Assembly (NCBI GenBank): GCA_900767415.1
Contig: CAAFYZ010000042.1
Span: 39,079-103,078, forward strand
Origin: Clostridia bacterium
GTDB lineage: Bacteria; Bacillota; Clostridia; Oscillospirales; CAG-272
Direction of reading: 5' to 3'
Length of the DNA stretch: 64,000 nucleotides
Position 1 is the stretch's first letter. Each line of letters begins with the position of its first letter. A program made the translations under genes and the position numbers. Of the stretch, positions 34,385-43,140 are shown piece by piece. Under the pieces are notes generated by a model. The model was given only the letters and a program-made list of their open reading frames with translations. It did not search any database and was not told the DNA's origin.

Positions 34385-36334
34385 GTGTCCGAAAAGAAAG
34401 AAAATATATTCGTACGGCTCGGCAAGACCCTCTGGCGCTGGTGCAAGAGAATGTTCCTCGGCGCGAGCAAGGAACTCTCCGACGAGGAGATCTTCGCGGT
34501 CGAGGCGCTCGAGTCGCCCTCCCGTCTTGCGGTCAAGACCTTCTTCCGCAGAAAACTCGCGGTTGCCGCTCTGGTGATTCTCGTCGCGCTCTTCCTCTTC
34601 GTCTTTATCGGTTCGGCTCTGATTCCGATCGATGTCAACTTCGAGGATGCCAACCAGGCGAATATCGCGCCGCTCTATTCCATGCGGAACGTCCCCGGGG
34701 GACTGAAAAACGACATTGTGAATATCGGTGGCTATTCCAACTTCACCCTCGGTGTCGACAGCAAGCATAACCTCTACGTCTGGGGTTCGAGTCGCGACGC
34801 ACTCTCCCGTGCGGACTTCAAGAATTATCCCGACGTACTGAAAAACGGGAACGTCTATATGGCGGCGGCGGGTGCCGACCACTGTATCGCCGTTACCATG
34901 GACGGAAAGCTCGTCGGCTGGGGCAACAACACGCGCGCCCAGTACGGCAAGAGCGAACAGCTGAACGCAGACGACCCCGTGATCTTCTGGCCGGAAGAAT
35001 TTGCGGAAAACGGCATCCCCGATCTCTCCAAAGTAGAGTGTCTCGTCGCCGGCTATCAGGCGAGTGCCATGGTCGTGGACGGTAAACTTTATATGTGGGG
35101 CAACAAGAATGCCTGCCTGAACATGGAGAGTGCCATGCGCGTCGCCGAGGAGTCGGGGAAGAGAGTGGCAAAGGTCGCTCTGACGAACAACTACTGCGTC
35201 CTTCTTATGGAGGACGGCAGCGTGATCTCTCCCGACAACCAGTTGAAGGGCGAGTCCGCCGATTCTTCGAGCGGAAAGAACGTTCCGAACCTTCTCTCCT
35301 ATCTCGGCAGCAGAAAAGTCGCCGACATCGTCGCTACGAAGAGCTGCTTCGTTTTCCTCACCGAGAGCGGAGAAGTGCTCGTTCAGGGGGCTGCCCGTTA
35401 CGGAGAAAACAAGATCAACCTCCCCGCCACGGAGCGGGCGACGGGCATCAGTGCCGGCTCCTTCCACATTGCCGCCACGACGGAATCCGGCAAGGCGTAT
35501 ATCTGGGGCGATAATGCAAAAGGACAGTGCAATCTGAGCGGACGGAACGCCGACACGGTATATACCGGCTCGTATCAGACCTATCTTGTAAGCAAAGAAG
35601 GGAAGCTCCTTTCCTCCTGCGGACTGAAGGGGTATCTCTTCGGTACCGACGGCAAGGGACGCGACACCTTCACCCGTATCGTCCACGGCGGTAAAATGAC
35701 GATGACCATCGGCGCCGTCGCGGTTATTGTTTCGACCGTCATCGCGATTATCGTCGGGTGTCTTTCCGGCTACTTCGGCGGTTGGGTGGATCTGCTCCTC
35801 ATGCGTATCACCGAGATCTTCGCGGCGATTCCGTTCTTACCCTTCGCCATGATGCTCTCGTACGTCATGATGAAACAGCCACTCTCGCAGACCATGCGTA
35901 TCTTCATTATCATGGTGATTTTAGGACTTCTTTCGTGGACGGGGCTTGCCCACATGATCCGCGGTCAGGTTCTCGCCGAGCGGGAGAAAGAATTCGTCAC
36001 CGCGGCAAAAGCCATGGGTGTCAAGGAAGGGCGCATCGCGTTCAAGCACATTCTGCCGAATGTCATCTCGGTGATTCTCGTCAGCGTGACGCTGGACTTC
36101 GCCGGCTGTCTTCTGACCGAGTCGTCGCTCTCGTACCTCGGTTTCGGCGTTCAGCAGCCGAACCCCACGTGGGGGAATATGCTGTACGGGGCGAACAATT
36201 CCATCGTCATTCAGAACTATTGGTGGCAGTGGCTGTTCCCGTCCCTCTTCCTCGCGATCGCGACGATCAGTATCAATATTATCGGCGATACACTGCGTGA
36301 CGTGCTTGACCCGAGAAGCAGTCAGGAAAAGTAA
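34385..36334 (+). CDS. oppC: OppC permease with an RCC1-type beta-propeller inserted in its first outer loop
   Basis: This 649-aa protein is about twice normal OppC length. The first helix is at residues 58-80. The normal OppC signature LFGTDGKGRDTFTRIVHGG comes only at 418-436, followed by the remaining helices and the EAA-loop FVTAAKAMGVKEGRIAFKH. Between them (about 108-415) lie RCC1-like repeats: NLYVWGSSRDAL, KLVGWGNNTRAQYG, KLYMWGNKNACLN, EVLVQGAARYGEN and KAYIWGDNAKGQCN. By topology this propeller is outside the cell. The frame is continuous, so it is a true single polypeptide. It starts at GTG with AAGGAGG upstream. The insert could dock the binding protein or a surface partner. Confidence 0.88.
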   Translation: MSEKKENIFVRLGKTLWRWCKRMFLGASKELSDEEIFAVEALESPSRLAVKTFFRRKLAVAALVILVALFLFVFIGSALIPIDVNFEDANQANIAPLYSMRNVPGGLKNDIVNIGGYSNFTLGVDSKHNLYVWGSSRDALSRADFKNYPDVLKNGNVYMAAAGADHCIAVTMDGKLVGWGNNTRAQYGKSEQLNADDPVIFWPEEFAENGIPDLSKVECLVAGYQASAMVVDGKLYMWGNKNACLNMESAMRVAEESGKRVAKVALTNNYCVLLMEDGSVISPDNQLKGESADSSSGKNVPNLLSYLGSRKVADIVATKSCFVFLTESGEVLVQGAARYGENKINLPATERATGISAGSFHIAATTESGKAYIWGDNAKGQCNLSGRNADTVYTGSYQTYLVSKEGKLLSSCGLKGYLFGTDGKGRDTFTRIVHGGKMTMTIGAVAVIVSTVIAIIVGCLSGYFGGWVDLLLMRITEIFAAIPFLPFAMMLSYVMMKQPLSQTMRIFIIMVILGLLSWTGLAHMIRGQVLAEREKEFVTAAKAMGVKEGRIAFKHILPNVISVILVSVTLDFAGCLLTESSLSYLGFGVQQPNPTWGNMLYGANNSIVIQNYWWQWLFPSLFLAIATISINIIGDTLRDVLDPRSSQEK

Positions 36335-36342
36335 GGAGAACC

Positions 36343-36417
36343 GTGCGAAAATTCTCTGATTGCAAACAGTTCTTTGCATTTGTAAAAGAATTTTCGCACA
36401 GCCGCCATCGGGCGGCA
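36343..36417 (+). promoter_or_regulatory. Intercistronic stem-loops between oppC and oppD
   Basis: A perfect 13-bp stem (36343-36355 with 36387-36399) encloses an inner TGCAAA/TTTGCA hairpin (36361-36378). A second hairpin, GCCGCC/GGGCGGC (36402-36417), follows and ends just before the oppD ribosome site. There is no T run. It separates permease genes from ATPase genes and may set mRNA processing or partial termination. Confidence 0.6.
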
Positions 36418-36431
36418 GAATGGAGATTACT

Positions 36432-37445
36432 ATGCCACTTTTGGAAGTTAAGAACCTTCACACCTATTTCAAAACAAGAAAAGGGATCGTGAAGGCGGTC
36501 AACGATGTGTCCTATACTCTGGAACCGGCGCGTACCATCGGGATCGTCGGTGAATCCGGCTCGGGAAAATCGGTCTCCGCGATGAGCATTCTCCGCCTCC
36601 TTGACGGGAACGGCTATGTTGCCGGCGGTGAAGTCCTCTTTGAGGGCACCGACCTGACAAAAGTCTCGGAGGCGCAGATGTGCGACATCCGGGGAAACAA
36701 GATTTCGGTCATTTTCCAGGAGCCGATGACGTCCCTAAACCCGGTGTTCACCATCGGGCGTCAGCTCGCCGAGCCCTTTATGATTCACCAGAACATGGGA
36801 AAAAAAGAGGCGATGGCGCACGCCGTCGAGATGCTCTACGACGTACAGATTCCGAACCCCGAGGCGGTCATGCGGCAGTATCCGCACCAACTTTCGGGCG
36901 GTATGCGTCAGCGCGTCATGATTGCGATGGCACTCGCCTGCCGACCGAAGATTCTGATCGCCGACGAGCCGACGACGGCACTTGACGTGACGATTCAGGC
37001 GCAGATTCTTCGTCTGATGAACGATCTGCAAAGGGAGAACGGAACCTCCATCATCTTCATCACGCACGATCTCGGCGTTATCAACGAGATGGCGGACGAC
37101 GTCGTCGTCATGTATTGCGGGCAGGTCGTCGAGCGCGCTACGGCGAACACGATTTTTACCAATTGCAAAATGAGTCACCCTTATACCGAAGGGTTGATGT
37201 ATTCGATCCCGCGTCTTGACGCGATCGACGAAAAACTCGAGCCGATCCCCGGCGTCGTCCCGCATCCGCTCGCTCTGCCGAAGGGGTGCAAGTTCGCTCC
37301 CCGGTGCAAATACTGCACCGCGAAGTGCCTGGAAGAAGAGCCGTCGCTCATCGACGCGGGGGGCGGTCAGCTGATCCGTTGTTTCTATCCGGAAAAGGAG
37401 GTGCGGTGCAGTGAAGAGCACAGAAAACTTACTGTCAATCAGTAA
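36432..37445 (+). CDS. oppD: Oligopeptide ABC transporter ATPase OppD
   Basis: This 337-aa ATPase has Walker A GESGSGKSVSAMS, Q-loop IFQEPMTSLNPVFTIG, signature QLSGGMRQRVMIAMAL, Walker B ILIADEPTTALDVT and the C-terminal oligopeptide-family cysteine motif (CKFAPRCKYCTAKCLEEEP), a possible iron-sulfur or disulfide site. I chose the ATG at 36432 because GGAG lies six bases upstream; the ATG at 36420 has no ribosome site. It overlaps the oppF start by 35 bases. Confidence 0.93.
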   Translation: MPLLEVKNLHTYFKTRKGIVKAVNDVSYTLEPARTIGIVGESGSGKSVSAMSILRLLDGNGYVAGGEVLFEGTDLTKVSEAQMCDIRGNKISVIFQEPMTSLNPVFTIGRQLAEPFMIHQNMGKKEAMAHAVEMLYDVQIPNPEAVMRQYPHQLSGGMRQRVMIAMALACRPKILIADEPTTALDVTIQAQILRLMNDLQRENGTSIIFITHDLGVINEMADDVVVMYCGQVVERATANTIFTNCKMSHPYTEGLMYSIPRLDAIDEKLEPIPGVVPHPLALPKGCKFAPRCKYCTAKCLEEEPSLIDAGGGQLIRCFYPEKEVRCSEEHRKLTVNQ

Positions 37446-39042
37446 TCTGAAAAAATACTTTCCCATTGCGAAATCCTCTGTCTTTCAGAAGGAACAGCTG
37501 TATGTCCGGGCGAACGAAGACATCTCTCTCGATATTGCCCGCGGCGAGACCATCGGCATCGTCGGTGAGTCGGGATGCGGAAAAAGTACGCTCGGGCGCG
37601 TTCTGCTCCAGCTGTACGAACAGACCGCCGGCACGACGATGTATTACGGACGTACCCGCGCATCGGTCGCACCCCGCTACGTGCTCGACACATTGAAGCA
37701 CGCCGACAAATATATTCAGAAGATGAAGAAAGCGCGCGAAAAGGCGGATGACCTGATCGCAAAATGCGACGCGCTCGGTGAAGCGGCGACCTTCTTTGAT
37801 CTGCAAAGCAAGAATCTCGCCGTCGCCGAGTCGGAGACCGCGCTCTCGCATATCGCGAAGATTCTCGGCGGCTTTATCGTCCGCGATACGGAAAAGGGTG
37901 CGGAGCTTTTGTATCGGCGTGCACTGTACGAAGATGCCGCCGCCCGCCGCGCCGAAGAGATCACGGACATCAACCTTGAGATCGAGACGCTGGAAGCGGC
38001 GCTCGCGGAGGAGTCCGACGAAAAGAAACGGGAGAAGACGGAAGAAGAGCTCCGCGCCTTCCGCACAAAAGCGGAGACCCTTCAGAAGGAAGAGGACAAA
38101 GACACGGAAGAGGTCGCCATCATAGACGACAAAATCGCCGAGGCGAAAGCCCCCTACCTTACCGACGAAGAGTTTCTCCGTTACGAAGCACTTCTTGACG
38201 ACGGCATCGACCTCTCGCGCCTTCGCTATTCCGAGATGCGCCTTCTGCGCAAGGACCTGCAGATCATTTTCCAAGACCCGTACTCTTCGCTCAACCCCCG
38301 CATGACCATCGGTCAGATCATCGAAGAGGGACTTGTCACGCACAAGTTCTATAAGCACGGCTCGCCGAAGATGAAGGAGTATATTCTCGAGGTCATGCGT
38401 AAGTGCGGACTTCAGGATTATATGCTCCACCGCTACCCCCACCAGTTCTCGGGCGGTCAGCGTCAGCGTATCTCCATCGCCCGTGCCCTCGCGGTCAAGC
38501 CGCAGTTCGTCGTCTGCGACGAGTGCGTCTCCGCGCTGGACGTGTCCATTCAGTCGCAGATCATCAATCTTCTGCTCGAACTGAAGGAAAAAGAGAACCT
38601 CACCTATATGTTTATCTCACACGATCTTTCGGTCGTCCGTTACATCTCCGACCGTATCTGCGTGATGTATCTCGGCAACGTCGTGGAACTTGCGGACGCG
38701 AAGACCATGTTCGACGATCCGCGCCACCCGTATACCATCGCGCTTTTGTCTTCCATTCCGAGTACCGACATCGAAAGTCTGAAAAAAGAGCGCATCATTC
38801 TGGAAGGGAACATTCCCTCGCCGATCAAGCCGCCGTCGGGGTGTAAATTCCACACCCGTTGCTACATGGCGTGCGACGTCTGCAAGAGAGTACCCCCTCC
38901 GCTCCGCGAGATCGAGCCGGGTCATTTCCTTGCCTGCCACTTCGCCGATCGGAAGGTGGACGAACACGGGAATTATCTCTTCGAGTTGCCGAAGATGGAG
39001 CGAAAATCCGCGAAGGAGCGCAAAGAGGAGACAGAGGCATGA
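37411..39042 (+). CDS. oppF: OppF ATPase with a coiled-coil insertion of about 190 residues
   Basis: This 543-aa protein is much longer than the usual 320-aa OppF. Walker A (GESGCGKSTLGR, residues 52-63) is normal, and the Q-loop LQIIFQDPYSSLNPRM appears only at about 283. Between them (about 84-270) is an inserted, highly charged helical segment rich in Glu, Lys and Ala (for example DINLEIETLEAALAEESD), predicted coiled coil. Signature FSGGQRQRISIARAL and the H-loop SHD are intact. Walker B reads VVCDECVSALDVS, with Cys in place of the usual Pro. The C-terminal Cys motif is present. The start is GTG with AAGGAGGTG upstream, inside oppD. Confidence 0.88.
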   Translation: MKSTENLLSISNLKKYFPIAKSSVFQKEQLYVRANEDISLDIARGETIGIVGESGCGKSTLGRVLLQLYEQTAGTTMYYGRTRASVAPRYVLDTLKHADKYIQKMKKAREKADDLIAKCDALGEAATFFDLQSKNLAVAESETALSHIAKILGGFIVRDTEKGAELLYRRALYEDAAARRAEEITDINLEIETLEAALAEESDEKKREKTEEELRAFRTKAETLQKEEDKDTEEVAIIDDKIAEAKAPYLTDEEFLRYEALLDDGIDLSRLRYSEMRLLRKDLQIIFQDPYSSLNPRMTIGQIIEEGLVTHKFYKHGSPKMKEYILEVMRKCGLQDYMLHRYPHQFSGGQRQRISIARALAVKPQFVVCDECVSALDVSIQSQIINLLLELKEKENLTYMFISHDLSVVRYISDRICVMYLGNVVELADAKTMFDDPRHPYTIALLSSIPSTDIESLKKERIILEGNIPSPIKPPSGCKFHTRCYMACDVCKRVPPPLREIEPGHFLACHFADRKVDEHGNYLFELPKMERKSAKERKEETEA

Positions 39043-39233
39043 TTTTTCGGCGGCTGAAACGACCCGATCCCGAGAAGGAGAGGGAATTCAACGAGGCGAT
39101 GAAAGACGAGACACTCTCGAAGTCCGACACCTTTGCGATGATGCTTTCCGCCTTCCTTACGGTGATCCTGCCCTGCCTTTTGATTCTCGGCGCCTTCGGT
39201 ATGCTCTTTTTGTGGATGTTCGGCGCGTTCTGA
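39039..39233 (+). CDS. Small single-span membrane protein of the opp operon
   Basis: This 64-aa protein starts inside the oppF stop codon (ATGA overlap), with GAGG just upstream. It has a charged N-terminal half (RRLKRPDPEKEREFNEA) and one hydrophobic helix (about residues 34-62). It is probably a membrane accessory of the modified Opp complex. No family is recognised. A strong terminator follows. Confidence 0.75.
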   Translation: MIFRRLKRPDPEKEREFNEAMKDETLSKSDTFAMMLSAFLTVILPCLLILGAFGMLFLWMFGAF

Positions 39234-39284
39234 AAATCCGACTTGTAAAAGCGTTCGGAGTTTTCCCTCCGACGCGACCGAGAG

Positions 39285-39316
39285 AAAAAGACCTTCCGCG
39301 ACGGAAGGTCTTTTTT
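39285..39316 (+). terminator. Terminator of the opp operon
   Basis: An 11-bp stem (AAGACCTTCCG with CGGAAGGTCTT) has a three-base loop and is followed by a T run. Confidence 0.92.
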
Positions 39317-39371
39317 ACGCGGTTTTTCGCGGATTTTCTCCTGTAAATATGAACAAATTTTAAGGTTCTTG

Positions 39372-39400
39372 TTGACATTTTTATGCTTTTATGCTATACT
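39372..39400 (+). promoter_or_regulatory. Sigma-A promoter of the lipoprotein gene at 39462
   Basis: TTGACA (39372-39377) and TATACT (39395-39400) have a 17-nt spacer. Confidence 0.88.
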
Positions 39401-39461
39401 ACGCACAGAGCAGGACGCCGAAAGTGCTCCTGTACTATGGATTGATTCGGAGGAAAATTCA

Positions 39462-41078
39462 GTGAAAAAAGCAAGATTTGCATTCCTTGCCGCAACGCTC
39501 CTTGTCGTTGCGCTCGTCCTTTCTTCCTGTGGCGGAGTGAAAGCGGCGAAACCGGAAAACGTGTTTTCGACAACCTATGAATCCGCCGCCAAGATACCGA
39601 CCCGCGTGAGCGAGATTGCCGAGCCCGGGGCATCGGTAAGTGCGACGTCGGGAAAATTCGTGCGCTTTTCCATGAAAGAGAGCACGGCCGAAGACGGCTC
39701 CCTGATCCCCGCGAAGGAGACGGTCTACAACATTGAGAGTGACAAGACGGTCTATACCTTCACGCAGAGTGAGGGCGTCACTCTTTACGCCATGAGTTTC
39801 TACCAGACCGATGTGTATGAGACGGGAATCTTCACGGTCATCCTCCGCAAGAGCGGCGACGGTGAAGCCGCTCCCACCTACACGACGACGCTGTATGACG
39901 AAAACGGCAATCGGATTGCCTCCGTCGACCGCATCGACAACGTACATACCACCGACGTGGACCTCTTCGTCTTCAACGATAAGTGCTATCGCGTCGCGGC
40001 GGATCGGAGCATAGAGACGCTTTCGTCGTGGAACGAGCTGTTCGGGCAGGACGTGATCGACTCTCTCGCGGTGATGACGAAGAACTACTATTACGCCTCT
40101 TCGGATGCCAACGGAGAAGTGATGACGGTGTATGACAGATCGCTTGCCTTTGCGGCGTCCTACCGCTTCCCGAATTATGCGAAGGACACGGCAATGGGCA
40201 TTCTCGCAGACGGCAAACTTCTCTTCCAGTACAGCACGAGACTCCCCGACCAGGAAGAAAAGTACGATTACGCCGACGGAAACGGTCTGAAATACAGACT
40301 GACGACCGAGATCCTCGACGTCAAATCGAACCGTACCGCAAAAATCGAAGTCCCGTATCTTTTCGACTCTCTGACCGCGCGTGCCGTGGTATCGGATATC
40401 GACGTGCTTGAGATGTTCGGCGAGAAGGTGAAGATCGTAGCGTCCGTTTACGAAATCAGAGAGAAAAAAGTCGATAAAACGTCGGGTGCTACGGATTATG
40501 TCATCCTGGACGAAAACGCAAACGTGAAAGCATCGCTCACCGCGATGTTCCCCGGCATGATGCAGCTGCCGTACCCTGTCGGCAACGGGTTGTTCTGCTA
40601 TCAGACCCATGCGGGTATCCGCTATCTTGTCGGTCGGGACGGGAAGGTGATCGGTGACGTCACGGGTGTGCTCGACGGGAACGAGCGTTACATTGTCGGT
40701 CAGAGAAAACTCTACGGCTATGATCTTGCCGAAGTGTTCGACTTTGTCTCGCAGGATCTCACCTACGATTCCACCACCGCGAAGGGTGTCTTCCTCGAGA
40801 AGAAAGACGGAAGTCTCCATTACTATGAGGGGACGCTGAAAGAGATCATCCCGGCGGCAGAGTCCGACAACATGAGCATTACCGTACAAAAGGAAGAATA
40901 CTTCGTCCTTCGCCACAGGGTGAGTCTCACCGAGGAGACTTACACCCTCTACCCGGCGAGCGGAGAGGCACTTCTCACCTCGAAAGAAGCGCTGAACAAC
41001 CTTGCCGAATATAACGGTGTATCTATTCTGAGCAGTTACAAGGACGGGAAGACCGTCTATTACCGCCTCGCGCCGTAA
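39462..41078 (+). CDS. Unrecognised lipoprotein, probably beta-propeller-like
   Basis: This 538-aa protein starts at GTG with GGAGGA upstream and has lipobox LSSC, so it is anchored outside the membrane. I recognise no family. The mature part is dominated by short beta-strand-turn patterns with Asp/Gly turns (TLYDENGNRIASV, MGILADGKLLFQY, VLDGNERYIVGQRKLYGYD), which suggests an irregular beta-propeller. It is a single-gene unit with its own promoter and terminator, next to the opp operon; a link with peptide uptake is only positional. Confidence 0.7.
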   Translation: MKKARFAFLAATLLVVALVLSSCGGVKAAKPENVFSTTYESAAKIPTRVSEIAEPGASVSATSGKFVRFSMKESTAEDGSLIPAKETVYNIESDKTVYTFTQSEGVTLYAMSFYQTDVYETGIFTVILRKSGDGEAAPTYTTTLYDENGNRIASVDRIDNVHTTDVDLFVFNDKCYRVAADRSIETLSSWNELFGQDVIDSLAVMTKNYYYASSDANGEVMTVYDRSLAFAASYRFPNYAKDTAMGILADGKLLFQYSTRLPDQEEKYDYADGNGLKYRLTTEILDVKSNRTAKIEVPYLFDSLTARAVVSDIDVLEMFGEKVKIVASVYEIREKKVDKTSGATDYVILDENANVKASLTAMFPGMMQLPYPVGNGLFCYQTHAGIRYLVGRDGKVIGDVTGVLDGNERYIVGQRKLYGYDLAEVFDFVSQDLTYDSTTAKGVFLEKKDGSLHYYEGTLKEIIPAAESDNMSITVQKEEYFVLRHRVSLTEETYTLYPASGEALLTSKEALNNLAEYNGVSILSSYKDGKTVYYRLAP

Positions 41079-41093
41079 GGTTGCACGATTTTG

Positions 41094-41130
41094 AAAAAGG
41101 GACTGCCGTATTTTACGGCAGTCCCTTTTT
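41094..41130 (+). terminator. Terminator of the lipoprotein gene
   Basis: The stem GACTGCCGTA/TACGGCAGTC, extended by GGG/CCC and A/T runs, has a three-base loop and a T tail. Confidence 0.92.
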
Positions 41131-41240
41131 TGCGCTTTTTCGCTCATGCGGGGAGAAACGTCTCTTTTCCCCTCTTTTGCGAAGGGGGAGAAAACGGAAG
41201 AAAAAAACACGCGGGAGATTCTTCGGGTCGGGGATTTCTC

Positions 41241-41269
41241 TTGCTTTTTCTCCTTTCGTATGATAGAAT
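41241..41269 (+). promoter_or_regulatory. Probable sigma-A promoter of alkD-sbcD-sbcC
   Basis: TTGCTT (41241-41246) and TAGAAT (41264-41269) have a 17-nt spacer. The match is moderate. No LexA box is obvious. Confidence 0.6.
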
Positions 41270-41337
41270 AGAAGGGAAGAGAAAACGAAAAGGCACGCCG
41301 CGACAACCCGCCGCCCCGTGTCGGAAGGAGAGGGCAG

Positions 41338-42030
41338 ATGACGCGGGAAGAGATCGACGCTTACCTTGCGGAGCATACCGACGAAACCTACGCCGCCTTT
41401 CAGCGGCGATTGCTCCCGACCCTTGCCCCCGAGAAGATCCGCGGCGTGCGTACGCCCGCACTCCGTGCCATGGCGAAGAGGATCGCCGCCGAAGGCGGGC
41501 GGGAGGTGTATCTCTCCGCGCTCCCGCACGGGAGTTTTGAAGAAAATCAGGTGCACGCCTTTCTGATCGACACCTATCGGGACTATGACGATGCGCTCGC
41601 GGCACTTACGGCGTTTTTGCCCTATGTCGATAACTGGGCGACCTGCGATCAGATGACCCTGCCCGCGCTCGGGCGGGACCTTTCCCAGCTCGAAAAGGAC
41701 GCGGCGCATCTTCTCGACGACCCGCGCCCGTATGCCGTGCGGATCGGGATCGGGCTGTATCTCCGCTATTTTCTCGATAGTGCTTTCGGGGAGGAGATCT
41801 CCTCCCGCATCGCAAAAATCGACAGAGAAGAATACTACGTCCGCATGATGTGCGCATGGTACTTTGCCACCGCTCTTGCGAAGCAATATCCGACAATTAT
41901 CCGCTATTTTGAGAACAATTCTTTACCTTTATGGGTACATAACAAGGCAATAGTCAAGGCGTGCGAGTCTTTTCGCGTGTCGGAAGAACACAAAAAATAT
42001 CTGCGTACGTTGAAACGAAAGGGGAACTGA
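41338..42030 (+). CDS. alkD: DNA alkylation repair protein, AlkD family
   Basis: This 230-aa all-helical HEAT-like DNA glycosylase should excise alkylated bases such as 3-methyladenine and 7-methylguanine. The characteristic active region is VDNWATCDQM, with Trp and Asp four residues apart as in AlkD. A basic YAVRIGIGLYL and a second tryptophan in SLPLWVHNKAIVKAC also match the family. The start has AAGGAGAGG upstream. The sbcD gene begins at the next base after its stop, so they form one repair operon. Confidence 0.9.
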   Translation: MTREEIDAYLAEHTDETYAAFQRRLLPTLAPEKIRGVRTPALRAMAKRIAAEGGREVYLSALPHGSFEENQVHAFLIDTYRDYDDALAALTAFLPYVDNWATCDQMTLPALGRDLSQLEKDAAHLLDDPRPYAVRIGIGLYLRYFLDSAFGEEISSRIAKIDREEYYVRMMCAWYFATALAKQYPTIIRYFENNSLPLWVHNKAIVKACESFRVSEEHKKYLRTLKRKGN

Positions 42031-43140
42031 ATGAAGTTTTTTCATCTCGCCGATCTGCACCTCGGGATACGGGTGTGCGAGTTTTCGCTTTTGGAAGATC
42101 AGGTGTATCTTTTGGAAGGGGTTCTCGAAGAGGCAAAAAAGCAGAAACCGGACGCCGTCCTTTTAGCGGGCGATCTCTACGACCGACTGACCCCGCCCGT
42201 GGAAGCGGTGCGTCTTTTCGGCAGGTTCGTTTCGGATCTCTCCGATCTCGGGATAAAGGTCTTTCTGATCCCCGGCAACCACGACAGCGGCGACCGTATG
42301 TCTTTTTGCGCGTCTCTGATAGAGAAGAGCGGCGTTTATATCGCGGGAGAGTACCGCGCCCCGCTCGAACCCGTCGTCCTGCACGACGCTTTCGGGACGG
42401 TCGAGGTGTTTTTACTCCCCTTTGTCCGCCCCGCCGATGTCCGCAGAGTATATCCCGACGAGACGATCGAAACCTACACCGACGCCGTGCGCACGGCACT
42501 CTCCGGGGCGCAGGGAGAGGAGGGGGCGCGCCGCGTTCTTCTCTCCCACCAGTTCGTGACCGCAGGGGCGTCCGACCTCGTTGCCGTCGGCGGGACGGAC
42601 AACGTCGATCTTTCGGTCTATCACGGCTTTTCCTATGTCGCGCTCGGGCATATCCATACCGCCCGCACCTTTCCGGGCGGGCGCGTCCGTTACGCCGGCG
42701 CGCCGCTCGCCTATACCTTCGGCGAGGTCGGTACGGTGAAGTCGTTTACCGTGTGCGATCTCGACGCAGAGGGGAACGTGACGCTCTCCGAATGTCCCGT
42801 CCGCCCTCTGCGTCCGATGCGGGAGTTATACGGCACGTTTGCCTCTCTCCTTGCCCGCGACGCCGACGCGGACGCATATTATCGCGTGACTTTGACCGAT
42901 GAGGAGGATGTGCCCGAGGCACTCGCCGAACTCCGTCACCGTTTCCCGTATATTATGCAGCTCGTCTACGACAACACGCGCACACGCGCCGCGACGGCAC
43001 TTTCGTTTGAAGAGGATCTGCCGGTCAGAGACCCCCTCACCCTTTTTTCGGAATTTTACGAACTTCAGAACGGACAGCCGATGTCGGCGGAGGCAGAGCG
43101 CGTTCTGCGCGCGATGATCGGGGAGGTGTTTGAGCTTTGA
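42031..43140 (+). CDS. sbcD: Exonuclease SbcCD, nuclease subunit SbcD
   Basis: This 369-aa Mre11-type phosphoesterase has all metal-binding motifs: FHLADLHLG, AGDLYDR, GNHD, SHQF and GHIH. With SbcC it cuts hairpins and processes DNA ends. Its stop overlaps the sbcC start. It sits between alkD and sbcC in a repair operon. Confidence 0.95.
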   Translation: MKFFHLADLHLGIRVCEFSLLEDQVYLLEGVLEEAKKQKPDAVLLAGDLYDRLTPPVEAVRLFGRFVSDLSDLGIKVFLIPGNHDSGDRMSFCASLIEKSGVYIAGEYRAPLEPVVLHDAFGTVEVFLLPFVRPADVRRVYPDETIETYTDAVRTALSGAQGEEGARRVLLSHQFVTAGASDLVAVGGTDNVDLSVYHGFSYVALGHIHTARTFPGGRVRYAGAPLAYTFGEVGTVKSFTVCDLDAEGNVTLSECPVRPLRPMRELYGTFASLLARDADADAYYRVTLTDEEDVPEALAELRHRFPYIMQLVYDNTRTRAATALSFEEDLPVRDPLTLFSEFYELQNGQPMSAEAERVLRAMIGEVFEL

